A stretch of DNA of 64,000 nucleotides from DASRHT01 sp035293765. GTDB taxonomy: Bacteria > Chloroflexota > Ktedonobacteria > Ktedonobacterales > Ktedonobacteraceae. The DNA lies in assembly GCA_035293765.1 (NCBI GenBank), contig DATGMF010000065.1, positions 124,001 through 188,000 of the forward strand. The letters run 5' to 3'. The notes below the pieces were generated by a model. The model saw only the letters and a program-made list of their open reading frames with translations. It did no database searches and was not told the DNA's origin. Both the position numbers and the translations under genes were made by a program. This document shows, in pieces, positions 28,046 through 37,802 of the stretch; position 1 is the first letter of the stretch; each line of letters begins with the position of its first letter.

Positions 28046-28622
28046 ATGTTCCCTTCCTTACCTTACCACTGAGCCTTTTAGATATGGCTGTTTTGTTTCT
28101 GGTACGTCCAGAAGAAAAAAACAGACTTACAAGCGATGTGAATACATTGTGTATCGTTTGTTACGAATAACCTAAACAATACACATCATTAGTATGCACG
28201 AAGATGTACGTTCTTGTCCAGTGTTTAAAAGCCTTTTTTTGCGTGAATGACGCTTTTCACAGAATTTTTACATTGATGCAACGATGTATGAACATCTGTA
28301 AACAAATGGCATGCGCTCGCGAGCCGTTGGCGTCGAGTCGAGCGAAAAGAGAGAAATCGGTCGATGCGCCGGAGATGAACTTTTTTTTCCCGTCTCGGGT
28401 TAGTACTTTTTTATCCAACTTGTGCTATACTTCGATTAGCGTTCGCTTTTGTATGCCGGTGGAACGGGGCGCGATGGCGAAACGCGAAGAGGCCGCGTTG
28501 ACTCCCTTCTGATCTTGAGGTCAGTTGCAACGATGGCACTAAGCAACAGCTTCTTTATTGTTTGAAGGGTAACAGATGGCGTTACAGGCGTCTGTTATTA
28601 GGAGCGAAAGGAGTAGCCCTTC
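28046..28622. promoter_or_regulatory. Intergenic region with extended -10 promoter for the ABC ATPase
   Basis: 577 bp. TGCTATACT at 28423-28431 is the recurrent extended -10 form, about 190 nt before the ATPase start, giving a long 5' leader. No known riboswitch was recognised in that leader. A 102-codon frame at 28204-28512 looks non-coding. Confidence 0.5.
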
Positions 28623-29735
28623 ATGGCCCAGGTCAGGTTTGATCATGTTTACAAGCGTTTTGGTCGCGTTGAGGTGGTGCGCGATGTTAGCCTTGAGATC
28701 AAAGACAAAGAATTTCTGGTCCTGGTCGGTCCCTCTGGTTGTGGGAAAAGCACCTGCTTACGCATGGTGGCCGGATTGGAAGACGTGAGCGAGGGGGAGA
28801 TCTTCATTGGTGATCGCGTGGTCAACAATGTTGATCCCAAAGATCGCGATGTTGCTATGGTCTTCCAGAATTATGCCCTCTATCCCCATATGACGGTTTT
28901 CGACAATATGGCCTTTGGCCTGAAACTACGTCACTTCCCCAAAAATGAAATCAAGAAGCGAGTGGAGGAGGCTGCTGGCGTGCTCGGTCTGGAGCAATTT
29001 CTGGAGCGCAAGCCTAAGGCGCTCTCAGGTGGGCAGCGCCAGCGCGTAGCGTTGGGGCGCGCCATCGTGCGCGAAGCCCAGGTGTTCTTGATGGATGAGC
29101 CGCTGTCAAACCTGGATGCCAAATTGCGCGTGGCTACCCGTGCGGAAATTATTAAAATTCATCAACGCATCAAAACGACGATTATCTATGTGACTCATGA
29201 CCAGGTTGAGGCCATGACGATGGGTGATCGCATCGCAGTTTTGAATAATGGCGTGATCCAGCAACTGGGTCCTCCTCAGGAGTTGTACGATCACCCCGCT
29301 AATCTGTTTGTGGCGGGCTTTATCGGCTCGCCGGCGATGAATTTCTTTCCAGGGGCGAAAGTGGCGGCTGAGGGCGATGCGACGTTTATTGTGCTTGAAG
29401 GAATCGGTCGCATCATCGTGCCGCCATTGTATGCGGAGGCTGCCAGGGCCGCTGCCGATAAAGACCTGACCTTTGGCATACGCCCTTCTCATTTAGAGGA
29501 TGCTGCGTTGATGGGAGAAAATGGCGCCAGCCGCTCTTCGCTAGATGCGACGGTGGATGTGGTTGAGAATCTTGGCAATGAACTGCAAGTTTACTTTACG
29601 ACCAATAACGGCAGAAGTGGAGTCGCGACGCTGAATCCACGCTCGCGTGTCGTTCAAGGCAATAAGGTGAAGTTGTATGTGGAAAGCGACCAGATTCATC
29701 TCTTTGATACTGATACAGGGATAGCGATCTTCTAA
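28623..29735 (+). CDS. Sugar ABC transporter ATPase, UgpC/MsmX type
   Basis: 370 residues of the CUT1-type shared ATPase. Walker A GPSGCGKST (36-44), Q-loop in VFQNYALYP, signature LSGGQRQRVALGRA, Walker B VFLMDEPLSNLD and the switch histidine in VTHDQ are intact. A C-terminal TOBE/regulatory domain occupies the last ~130 residues. Such ATPases energise import of maltose, glycerol-3-phosphate or other sugars and often serve several permeases. No permease or binding protein lies nearby, so a shared role is likely. GAAAGGAG precedes ATG 28623. Confidence 0.93.
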   Translation: MAQVRFDHVYKRFGRVEVVRDVSLEIKDKEFLVLVGPSGCGKSTCLRMVAGLEDVSEGEIFIGDRVVNNVDPKDRDVAMVFQNYALYPHMTVFDNMAFGLKLRHFPKNEIKKRVEEAAGVLGLEQFLERKPKALSGGQRQRVALGRAIVREAQVFLMDEPLSNLDAKLRVATRAEIIKIHQRIKTTIIYVTHDQVEAMTMGDRIAVLNNGVIQQLGPPQELYDHPANLFVAGFIGSPAMNFFPGAKVAAEGDATFIVLEGIGRIIVPPLYAEAARAAADKDLTFGIRPSHLEDAALMGENGASRSSLDATVDVVENLGNELQVYFTTNNGRSGVATLNPRSRVVQGNKVKLYVESDQIHLFDTDTGIAIF

Positions 29736-29763
29736 GCGCATTATATGCGGAGGGCATCTATCT

Positions 29764-30102
29764 ATGAAGTTGAATCATGTCAATTTGACTGTCACTGATG
29801 TCCCGGCTGCTGCGAACTTTCTCGAAACGTACTTTGGTTTGCGCAAGCAGGGTGGCAACAATGGGGTGATGGTGCTCTTCGACGACGACCAATTGATACT
29901 TACCTTGATGAAAGCTGGTCAGGTTAGCTATCCTGGCACGTTTCATATCGGCTTTGGTCAGCAGAGTGAGGAGCAGGTCAACGAGCTCTATCAACGCTTA
30001 AAAAACGACGGATTTGACGTGAAGCCACCACAACGCAGTCATGCCTGGACATTTTATGTGCAAGCGCCCGGCGGCTTTACGGTCGAGATCATGAGTCGTT
30101 AG
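29764..30102 (+). CDS. VOC-family (glyoxalase/bleomycin-resistance-like) protein
   Basis: 112 residues, one vicinal-oxygen-chelate module: MKLNHVNLTVTDVPAAANFLETYFGL at the start, FHIGFG in the middle and PGGFTVEIMSR at the end, giving the metal-side histidine and glutamate. Family members isomerise, cleave or sequester small molecules; no substrate is apparent. It begins 28 bp after the ABC ATPase stop and may be co-transcribed. A hairpin follows. Confidence 0.85.
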   Translation: MKLNHVNLTVTDVPAAANFLETYFGLRKQGGNNGVMVLFDDDQLILTLMKAGQVSYPGTFHIGFGQQSEEQVNELYQRLKNDGFDVKPPQRSHAWTFYVQAPGGFTVEIMSR

Positions 30103-30120
30103 CACAGCAGTCCTGCGCGT

Positions 30121-30162
30121 TTCATCCTCCTGGACCTGCTCATGTCAAGCCAGGAGGATGAA
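30121..30162. terminator. 13-bp hairpin between convergent genes
   Basis: TTCATCCTCCTGG and its complement close a 16-nt loop between the VOC gene and the fad operon. Confidence 0.7.
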
Positions 30163-30214
30163 GGCGAAAATCGATACGATCTTCATGATTTATCGCTGAA
30201 AGAAGGAGCGTGGA

Positions 30215-32605
30215 CTAGTTGCGCAGCGGCTTTCCTGTCATCAAGATAGCCTGCATGCGCTCCTGTGTTTTTTCCATGCCGCAGAGGCTCAGGAACGCCT
30301 CTCGCTCAAGATCGAGAACGGCTTGCTCGCTAATGGGTGTAATTGGCGAGCAATCGCCGCCGGTGAGCACGCGGGCAAGGTGGCGGGCAATGACTGCGTC
30401 GTGCTCGCTGATCTGCCGGGTGAGCAGCATATTTTCGACCTGCTGCTCCAGTACCAACCGCGCACCTACTCCGGGCAGGATCATCATCTGTGGCTGCACT
30501 GGCTGCCACTTGCCTGCTTCCTTTGCCTCCGCCAATCTGACGGCGTCCGCTTTCGCATCGCGCAGCAGCAGGTCGCGATTAACGGTGATGGCGTCCGTTT
30601 TGCGCAGGAAGCGCAACTCCTGGGCCTCGACGGCACTGGTGGAGACGGTAGCGACGGCGATAGTCTCGAAGGCGCGGCGCGAGGGCGTGAATGGGCCGCC
30701 GGTCTTCTTTGCCTGCTGCATCTCGACGGTTGCCCCGTGACGCAGTAGCAGCTCTTTACAGCCGCCGCCAGCGGGAATCAGGCCAACCCCGACCTCGACG
30801 AGGCCAATGTAAGATTCGGCCAGCGCACGCGCATGGTTGCTATGCATAATCACTTCGCAGCCACCACCGAGCGCCCGACCGGCTGGCGCTGCTACGACGG
30901 GAATGGGGCTGTACTTGAGCATCTGGTGCGCCTGCTGTAGATCGTTGATGGCTTTGTCGAGCATCTGCCATTCGCCCTGCCGGGCTCCCATCAGCACCAG
31001 CAGCAGATTCGCGCCCGCCGAAAAGTCCGCTGCCTCGTTGCCGATGACCAGGGCGCGGAACTGGCTGGCTCCCTCCTCAACGGCATAGCGCAGCATCTCA
31101 ATGATGCCTTCATCTATGGAGTTCATCTTTGTATGGAACTCAAGGCAGGCCACGCCATCTCCCAGATCAATCAGAGCTGCCGAGCCGTTGTCGCGGATCA
31201 CTTTATTGCCAGCTTTAAGCGCGGGGAGAGAGATGACGCCCTCAGGTGCAGGTACGGGCCTGTAGCTGTCGGTCTGGAAGTCGAAGTAACGACGCTCTCC
31301 GACCGTTCCGGTATAGAACTTTCCTTGACCTTTTGTCTTGACGCGCTGAACCGGTTCCGGCAGCTCGCGGCCTGCGAAAACTTTCTCCAGGACTGCCGGA
31401 TGCTCCAATAGCACATCCCAGACCTCGAAGCTGCCCATGTCGAAGTTGAAGCCCCAACGCATGGCGTTATCGATATCAACGATGCTGTTAGCGATTTCGC
31501 CGGCGCGCTTGGCGGCGTAGATCAGCGAGTCGGCGGTGGTGACGCGTGCAAGCTGGCCGGCGCGATCATCGCCCTCCAGCACGGTGAGCATGCGTAGCAC
31601 CGGGTCTTCGACGTTGCGCGCGGCTCCCAGAGAGGGATAGCGCACTTTCTGCTGTGGAACATATTCCAGCGTCTTGAGATCAAGTTCGAGGATCGTTGAT
31701 TCGCCATCGGGGCTTTTGATGCGTTTATAGAAGCCCTGGCCCGTCTTCTCGCCCAGCCAGTTGCGCCTGATCATCTCGCGCACCACGTCCGGCATGCGGA
31801 AGGTTTCGCGCTGTTCGTCATTGGGCGCGTTATTGTACAGGTTGTCCGCGACATGGGTGAGCGTATCCAGACCGGAGAGATCAGCGGTGCGGAAGACGGC
31901 TGATTTGGGCCGTCCCATGTTGGGTCCGAGAATGACATCGACCTCGCTGACCGTGTAGCCATCGGCGAGGGCATGCTGTATGGTGGACATAAACCCGTAG
32001 ACGCCGATGCGGTTGGCTATAAAGTTGGGCGTGTCTTTACAGATGACCACGCCCTTGCCCAGCACTGCGGTGGAGAAGTGTTGCATAAACTGCATCAGCG
32101 CGGGAGCGGTATCGGCGCAGGGGACCAGTTCCAGCAGGCGCATATAACGCACAGGGTTGAAGAAATGGGTAATCAAAAAGTTGCGCCGGAAATCTTCCGT
32201 ACGCCCCTCGACCAGCATATGCGCGGGTAGCCCTGATGTATTGGAACTGATAATGGTGCCGGGCGTCATGACCAGTTCGATTTTGCTATAGAGGCTCTGT
32301 TTGATGTCCACGCGTTCAATCACAGCCTCGATAATCCAGTCAACGTCGGCCAATTCTTCCAGGTCGTCCTCAATGTTGCCGATGGTGACGAGGGAGGCGC
32401 CACGCTTGCTATAGAAAGCGGCGGGACGAGCTTTGAGCGCCTTCTCCAGTCCCGTGCGAGCAATAACGTCGCGGTCCTTGAGTTCGCCAGGAGGCACGAT
32501 ATCCAGCAGCAGGCTGGGGATGCCGACATTGGCGAGATGGGCCGCGATAGCTGCGCCCATAACGCCCGCGCCCAGCACGGCTGCTTTACGAATCTGGTAC
32601 GACAT
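30215..32605 (-). CDS. fadN: 3-hydroxyacyl-CoA dehydrogenase / enoyl-CoA hydratase (FadN-type)
   Basis: 796-residue bifunctional beta-oxidation enzyme of the FadN arrangement: NAD-binding Rossmann domain first (VLGAGVMGAAIAAHLAN, 9-25), then the hydroxyacyl dehydrogenase domains (NFLITHFFNPVRYMRLLE with catalytic His and Asn partners, DTPNFIANRIG), then a crotonase domain (about 480-700; GNEAADFSAGANL, ALGGGCEVIMHS). It hydrates enoyl-CoA and oxidises 3-hydroxyacyl-CoA. Last gene of the fad operon, 2 bp after the thiolase, so translation is coupled. Confidence 0.94.
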   Translation of the reverse strand: MSYQIRKAAVLGAGVMGAAIAAHLANVGIPSLLLDIVPPGELKDRDVIARTGLEKALKARPAAFYSKRGASLVTIGNIEDDLEELADVDWIIEAVIERVDIKQSLYSKIELVMTPGTIISSNTSGLPAHMLVEGRTEDFRRNFLITHFFNPVRYMRLLELVPCADTAPALMQFMQHFSTAVLGKGVVICKDTPNFIANRIGVYGFMSTIQHALADGYTVSEVDVILGPNMGRPKSAVFRTADLSGLDTLTHVADNLYNNAPNDEQRETFRMPDVVREMIRRNWLGEKTGQGFYKRIKSPDGESTILELDLKTLEYVPQQKVRYPSLGAARNVEDPVLRMLTVLEGDDRAGQLARVTTADSLIYAAKRAGEIANSIVDIDNAMRWGFNFDMGSFEVWDVLLEHPAVLEKVFAGRELPEPVQRVKTKGQGKFYTGTVGERRYFDFQTDSYRPVPAPEGVISLPALKAGNKVIRDNGSAALIDLGDGVACLEFHTKMNSIDEGIIEMLRYAVEEGASQFRALVIGNEAADFSAGANLLLVLMGARQGEWQMLDKAINDLQQAHQMLKYSPIPVVAAPAGRALGGGCEVIMHSNHARALAESYIGLVEVGVGLIPAGGGCKELLLRHGATVEMQQAKKTGGPFTPSRRAFETIAVATVSTSAVEAQELRFLRKTDAITVNRDLLLRDAKADAVRLAEAKEAGKWQPVQPQMMILPGVGARLVLEQQVENMLLTRQISEHDAVIARHLARVLTGGDCSPITPISEQAVLDLEREAFLSLCGMEKTQERMQAILMTGKPLRN

Positions 32606-32607
32606 GG

Positions 32608-33804
32608 TTACGACATCCTCTCGATAAGGGTAGCGAGACCTTGACCGCCGCCGACGCAGAGCGTCGCGATACCAAGCGTCTTATCAGCCGTCTGGAGGTC
32701 GTTGATCAGCGTAGCGATCAGGCGAGCACCGCTGCAACCGAGCGGATGCCCCAGAGCAATCGCGCCGCCATGCGGGTTGAGCTTTTCCATATCGATGCCA
32801 AGCACTTTGACGACCGAGAGCGACTGGGCGGCGAACGCCTCGTTCAGCTCGATGATATCGATATCGCCCAATTGCAGGCCCGAGCGCTGGAGCACTTTGC
32901 GGATCGCCGGGACGGGGCCGATGCCCATGATGTCTGGTCGGACGCCTGCTACAGCCATCGTGCGGATCTTCGCCAGGGGTGTAATACCCAGGTCGCGCGC
33001 CTTCTCTGCCGACATCACCACCACGGCGGCAGCGCCATCGTTGAGCGGGCTGGAGTTGCCTGCTGTAACTGTGCCGCCCTTGATAAAGGCAGGCTCAAGG
33101 TTTGCCAGCTTCTCTAACGAGGTATCGCGACGCGGCCCCTCGTCGATCTCCATCAGGCGACCATCGGGCAGGGGAACGGGTACGATTTCGCGCTTAAACG
33201 TACCGTTATCAGTGGCGGCGATAGCAAGCCGATGGCTGCGCAGCGCGAAGGCGTCCTGCTCTTCGCGACTGATCTTATGCTCGCGGGCGAGATTTTCGGC
33301 GGTAATGCCCATTGGGATATAGCTGGAATAGCCGTATTCCAGTTCGCAAGGCGGGTAGGGGGAGCTGCTCGCTTCGCCATCGCGGGCTTTGATCAGGCGC
33401 GGATTGAAGCTGGGATTGAAGCCGCCCATCGGGACGCGCGACATACTCTCGATCCCACCGGCCACAACCACATCTCCTAGTCCAAGCATAATGCTCTGGG
33501 CCGCCATATTCACAGCCTGCAAGCTGGAGGCGCAAAAGCGATTGACGGTGGTGCCGCCCGCCGTCTCCGGCAGGCCCGCCAACGCTCCGACGATACGGGC
33601 AAGGTTCATGCCCTGCTCGCCCTCGGGGAAGGCGCAGCCCAGGATAACATCTTCAATTAACGAACGATCAAGTTGTGGCACGCGCTCTACAGCCGCTTTG
33701 ACGGCGAGAGCGGCGAGGTCATCGGCGCGGATATCTTTTAGCGCACCTTTGCTCGCTCGTCCAATAGGAGTGCGTACCGCACTAACGATGACGGCTTCTG
33801 ACAT
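32608..33804 (-). CDS. fadA: Acetyl-CoA acyltransferase (3-ketoacyl-CoA thiolase)
   Basis: 398-residue thiolase that cleaves 3-ketoacyl-CoA. Catalytic cysteine in NRFCASSLQAVN, active-site GHPLGCSGAR histidine and CVGGGQGLATL cysteine are all present. ATG 33804 (MSEAVIVSAVRTPIG) is preferred; the extended frame to 33897 adds a Ser/Arg-rich non-homologous stretch. It sits between the acyl-CoA dehydrogenase (28 bp) and fadN (2 bp) genes. Confidence 0.94.
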   Translation of the reverse strand: MSEAVIVSAVRTPIGRASKGALKDIRADDLAALAVKAAVERVPQLDRSLIEDVILGCAFPEGEQGMNLARIVGALAGLPETAGGTTVNRFCASSLQAVNMAAQSIMLGLGDVVVAGGIESMSRVPMGGFNPSFNPRLIKARDGEASSSPYPPCELEYGYSSYIPMGITAENLAREHKISREEQDAFALRSHRLAIAATDNGTFKREIVPVPLPDGRLMEIDEGPRRDTSLEKLANLEPAFIKGGTVTAGNSSPLNDGAAAVVVMSAEKARDLGITPLAKIRTMAVAGVRPDIMGIGPVPAIRKVLQRSGLQLGDIDIIELNEAFAAQSLSVVKVLGIDMEKLNPHGGAIALGHPLGCSGARLIATLINDLQTADKTLGIATLCVGGGQGLATLIERMS

Positions 33805-33832
33805 ATATGTGACTCTCTTTCGAATATTGCTC

Positions 33833-35617
33833 TTATGCTGAGAGTGGATAGCCCTGTTTCTCAATGACGATATCGGCGATTTCACGCTGAATGGCAACGC
33901 CGTTCAGGTTGTAGTCACCCAGATAACCACGGATGCGCGCCAGCTCTTGCTCGGCATTTTCCATATAGGTCATGATCATCTGATCCAGATTTGTATGGAT
34001 GCGTGAGAAGGCCAGCCATGTGGCGAGCTGTGCCAGCTTGACATGGGTGGCGCTATTCTCGTCGCCGCGCTGTGCCGCCTGCATGGCACGAGCCAGCGCG
34101 CTATCGGTCGCGTACAGGTCGATCAGCAGGTTTGCCAGGTACTCGATGAACTCTTCTTCCTGCTCAAGCGCCTGCATATACTTCATAGCGACCTTCATCG
34201 CACTGGCAATGGTCACATCTTTCGCACGTTCGAGAGCGTTGACCGCGTCGCGTAGCGGCTCCGGCACCGTTTCGTCGGCGATGGCTGTTTGCTGACCAGA
34301 GTTGATGCGCGCCTCAATCTCGGCATATTTTTCCATCAGATTGAGCTTGCCGGACAGAACGCGGCGGAAGAGCGTGCCAGCCGCGACCAGGCGGTTGATC
34401 TCGTTCGTGCCCTCAAAGATGCGCTGGATGCGTGCATCGCGATACGCCTTCTCGATGGGATATTCTTGCATAAAGCCATAGCCGCCGAAGATCTGTACGC
34501 CCTCGTCTACGACCAGCGCCAGCGTTTCGCTGCCGTGAACTTTGGCGATGCTGGCCTCGATGGCGTATTCTTCCAGCCCCTTGAAGACTTTATCGGTATC
34601 GTTGCCCGCGCTCTGCTGCGCATAAGCCATATTGGCGGCAGTGCGGAAGACCTCGCTCTCGGCGGCGTACGTCTCGGCGGCCATGCGCGCCAGCTTCTTC
34701 TTGATCATGCCGAATTCATTGAGGAACTTGCCAAAGGCTTTGCGCTCGGTGGTATAGGTGGCGGCCAGCCCCAGCGCCACGCGTGCGCCGCCAACCGTGC
34801 CGGCACCTAGCTTCAGGCGACCAATGTTGAGGATATTGAAGGCAATTTTATAGCCCTTATGCAGCTCCCCCAGCAGATTCTCGACCGGCACCTTCACATC
34901 CTCAAAATAGACCTGACGGGTGGAGGAGCCCTTGATGCCCATCTTGCGCTCTTCGACGCCGGTTGAGACGCCGGGCCAGGTGGTTTCGACGATAAAAGCG
35001 GACGGGCGTTCGTTACCAATACGGGCAAAAGCGACCATGAGATCGGCAAAGCCGGCGTTGGAGATCCATTGCTTGGTGCCGTTGAGGATGTAATATTTGC
35101 CGTCCGCCGAAAGCTCGGCCCTGGTGCTCAGGTTCATGGCATCGGAGCCCACGCCCGGTTCGGTCAACGCATAGGCTGCGATCCACTCGCCGGAGGCAAG
35201 CTTGGGGAGATAGCGCTGTTTCTGCTCCTCTGTGCCGTAATAGACGATGGGCAGCGTGCCGATGGTGGTGTGCGCGCCAAAAGCGACGCTGAAAGAGGCT
35301 TCGCGCTGCTCTGAGGCCACCAGTGCGCTGGTCAGCAAGCCCAGTTCTGCGCCGCCGTACGCCTCCGGGATCTCGATCATCAGCAAGCCCTGCGCGCCCG
35401 CTTTTTTCACCAGCTCGGGCATCACGCCCGGCTCCTGGTGTTCAATCGCTTCCAGCCGTGGGATTACCTCGCGCTCCGCGAACGTTTTGCTCGACTCGGC
35501 GATCCAGCGCTGTTCTTCGTCGCACTGCTCCAGCGTAAAAACTTTTGCGGCGCTTTGATTGACCGGCGTTGTTAAGAATGCCGTTCCTTGCTCGGTTTGT
35601 TTTATCGTGGTTGACAT
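33833..35617 (-). CDS. fadE: Acyl-CoA dehydrogenase (FadE-type)
   Basis: 594-residue FAD enzyme for the first oxidation step of beta-oxidation. Motifs: AYALTEPGVGSDAMNL, MGIKGSSTRQVYFEDV, GGYGFMQEYPIEKAYRDARI and FEGTNEINR, which carries the catalytic glutamate. A ~150-residue helical C-terminal extension is typical of this longer subgroup. Second gene of the operon, 92 bp after fadD; that gap carries two 18-bp direct repeats. Confidence 0.94.
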   Translation of the reverse strand: MSTTIKQTEQGTAFLTTPVNQSAAKVFTLEQCDEEQRWIAESSKTFAEREVIPRLEAIEHQEPGVMPELVKKAGAQGLLMIEIPEAYGGAELGLLTSALVASEQREASFSVAFGAHTTIGTLPIVYYGTEEQKQRYLPKLASGEWIAAYALTEPGVGSDAMNLSTRAELSADGKYYILNGTKQWISNAGFADLMVAFARIGNERPSAFIVETTWPGVSTGVEERKMGIKGSSTRQVYFEDVKVPVENLLGELHKGYKIAFNILNIGRLKLGAGTVGGARVALGLAATYTTERKAFGKFLNEFGMIKKKLARMAAETYAAESEVFRTAANMAYAQQSAGNDTDKVFKGLEEYAIEASIAKVHGSETLALVVDEGVQIFGGYGFMQEYPIEKAYRDARIQRIFEGTNEINRLVAAGTLFRRVLSGKLNLMEKYAEIEARINSGQQTAIADETVPEPLRDAVNALERAKDVTIASAMKVAMKYMQALEQEEEFIEYLANLLIDLYATDSALARAMQAAQRGDENSATHVKLAQLATWLAFSRIHTNLDQMIMTYMENAEQELARIRGYLGDYNLNGVAIQREIADIVIEKQGYPLSA

Positions 35618-35640
35618 GGAAACTCCTTGTGCATAAGTTT

Positions 35641-35694
35641 GGACGCGCTAAAGCGGGTAAAGCGATAAATCGCATAGGACGCGCTAAAGCGGGT
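35641..35694. repeat. Two 18-bp direct repeats in the fadD-fadE gap
   Basis: GGACGCGCTAAAGCGGGT occurs at 35641-35658 and 35677-35694, each containing the dyad CGCTAAAGCG. It is followed by CCCTACGG, a fragment seen near other intergenic repeats. Confidence 0.6.
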
Positions 35695-35709
35695 CCCTAC
35701 GGTGTGATG

Positions 35710-37464
35710 TTACGGTGTAACATGTAGCTCTCTTCTCAAGACCTTGCCGATCAAAGACTTCGGCAGGCTTTCGCGGAACTCCAGATGCTTGGGAACCTTG
35801 TATGGCGTCAGCTCTTGCTTACAGAAAGTCAGAATATCCTGTTTTGTCTCCTCGGTTGGCGCGTATCCAGGTTTAAGGACAACAAAGGCGGCCACCGTCT
35901 CGCCGCGGTACTCATCGGGCGCACCCGCTACGGCAGCTTCCAACACAGCAGGATGCTGGAACAGGACTTCTTCCACCTCGCGGGGATAGACATTGAAGCC
36001 GCTGGCGATAATCAGATCTTTGGCCCGTTCGACGACGTAGAAGTAGCCGTCCTCGTCCATTTTGCCGATATCGCCGGTATGCATCCAGCCATTGAAGAAG
36101 ATCGCTCTGGTCTCATCCTCGCGTTTCCAGTAGCCCTGCATAATGTTCGGGCCTTTGACAACAATCTCGCCCACCTCCCCAGGCGACAGGAACGCGCCCG
36201 TCGTGCCGTCGATAATTGCGGCTTCGACATCGGGTAGGGGAAGGCCAATGCTGCCGTTGCGACACTCCTCGGTAAGCGGGTTGCAGTGGGTCACGGGCGA
36301 GGCTTCGCTCAGGCCATAGCCCTCGACGAGCTTGCCGTGGCTCATCTGCTCAAAATCGCTCTGTACCTTTGCGGGCAAGGGAGCCGCGCCGCTGATACAG
36401 TATTTGATTGAGCTGAGATACTGCGCATGTTTGCCAGCTTCGCGCATAATCGCAATATACATAGTTGGAATACCGGGGAATAACGTGGGGCGAAAGCGGC
36501 GAATCGCGTTCAGCACATCTTTTGCTTTGAAGCGTGGCAGTAACACCATCGTGGCCGCGCCGTGAATGGAGATGTTCATGCCGACGGTTAGCCCGTATGA
36601 GTGGAAGAATGGAGCGACGCAGAGCGCAATCTCTTCGCCTTCGCGAGCGTTGGGAACCCATGCGCGCGTCTGCAATGCGTTAGAGAGCAGGTTGCGATGC
36701 GTTAACATGGCTCCTTTGGAGAGTCCCGTTGTACCGCCAGTATATTGCAGAACTGCCAGATCATCGCTGCTTACCGGCACAGGAAGCTCAAATGCTTCTA
36801 CACTTCCCTTGTTCTGTTCCTGTAAAAGTGCTTGCATCGAGTGCAGCATTGCATCTTCATGCAGCTCTTTGTCAGTCAGTGGCGGCTGCGGATATTGCGC
36901 GCCACGCTGGCTGAGTGGATACAGGAAGCGCAGAACGGGGGGAAGGTAATCGCCGGGGCTGGTGATGATGATGTGCTCCAGCGCCGTCTCGTCGCGAACT
37001 TCGCGCACAACCGGGTAGAAAGAGTCGAGCATCACCAGGACGCGCGCACCGGAGTCCGCCATTTGATGTTGCATCTCGTGCTTTGTGTATAAAGGGTTGG
37101 TCGGCACAACCACGGCTCCGGCGCGTAATGCGCCATAAAAGGCTATCGGGTATTGCGGGATATTGGGAAGCGCGATGGCAACGCGATCTCCCTTCTTGAC
37201 CCCCAGGCGTTGTAGCCCGATGGCGAAGCGGTTAGCCAGGTTAGAAAGCTGAGCATAGGTGATTTTGGTGCCATAGTAAATAATGGCTGTATGGTTTGGA
37301 TAACGACTTGATGTTTCATCAAGGAGCCAGGTCAGAGGCCGGTTGGGAATATCAATATGAGTGGGTACCCCCTGCTCATAGTGGCGGAACCAGGGATGGG
37401 TTACCGTAGTTCCATCGCCTCCATCATTGGCCTGAGCGTCAGGAATAAGTGATGGATCAGACAT
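35710..37464 (-). CDS. fadD: Long-chain acyl-CoA synthetase
   Basis: About 584 residues, adenylate-forming enzyme that activates fatty acids with ATP and CoA. P-loop YTGGTTGLSKGAMLTH, YGLSEASPVTH, the YGLS/WMHTGDIG adenylation motifs and the late KVLRREL lysine region are present. ATG 37464 (MSDPSLIPDA) has GGAG about 11 nt upstream; the frame to 37506 runs into repeat B and is not used. First gene of the operon. It is divergent from the XRE/MmyB-type regulator. Confidence 0.92.
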   Translation of the reverse strand: MSDPSLIPDAQANDGGDGTTVTHPWFRHYEQGVPTHIDIPNRPLTWLLDETSSRYPNHTAIIYYGTKITYAQLSNLANRFAIGLQRLGVKKGDRVAIALPNIPQYPIAFYGALRAGAVVVPTNPLYTKHEMQHQMADSGARVLVMLDSFYPVVREVRDETALEHIIITSPGDYLPPVLRFLYPLSQRGAQYPQPPLTDKELHEDAMLHSMQALLQEQNKGSVEAFELPVPVSSDDLAVLQYTGGTTGLSKGAMLTHRNLLSNALQTRAWVPNAREGEEIALCVAPFFHSYGLTVGMNISIHGAATMVLLPRFKAKDVLNAIRRFRPTLFPGIPTMYIAIMREAGKHAQYLSSIKYCISGAAPLPAKVQSDFEQMSHGKLVEGYGLSEASPVTHCNPLTEECRNGSIGLPLPDVEAAIIDGTTGAFLSPGEVGEIVVKGPNIMQGYWKREDETRAIFFNGWMHTGDIGKMDEDGYFYVVERAKDLIIASGFNVYPREVEEVLFQHPAVLEAAVAGAPDEYRGETVAAFVVLKPGYAPTEETKQDILTFCKQELTPYKVPKHLEFRESLPKSLIGKVLRRELHVTP

Positions 37465-37486
37465 GATAGTTGTAGCTCCTCTCCAT

Positions 37487-37588
37487 AGTGCAGTTCCACT
37501 TGACATCTTCAGGTTTGATGTCTATACTCCCCCTGAAGGGGAGTGGTGTGAGTCAATGGTTATCTCGATCCGCTTGAGGATACTGAAA
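37487..37588 (+). repeat. Promoter-bearing intergenic repeat, copy B
   Basis: 102-bp copy of the element at 18831, with the same ends (AGTGCA..., GATCCGCTTGAGGATACTGA). TTGACA (37500-37505) and TATACT (37523-37528) are 17 bp apart, followed by the hairpin CTCCCCCTGAAGGGGAG. It points rightwards, towards the XRE/MmyB regulator. Confidence 0.7.
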
Positions 37589-37802
37589 ACGGTGTCGCTA
37601 CTCGCGCCAAATCAATACATTTTCCCAGTTTCTGCATGCGCTCTCCTCCCCCGATGGACAGTCCTTTTTCTAATTATATGGCAGCCTTTTTGAGATGGAT
37701 AGGTTGCCAGCTAACAAATTTTGCGCGATAATGGGAGAGGTAGCTAACGAAAAAGGGGCGTTATTCTGGTTTTGCATGTTCAGTAAAGGTGCGAGGTGGG
37801 CT

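Noticed and set aside
28204..28512. 102-codon rightward frame
   Set aside because: Overlaps the promoter region and lacks a ribosome site or domain.
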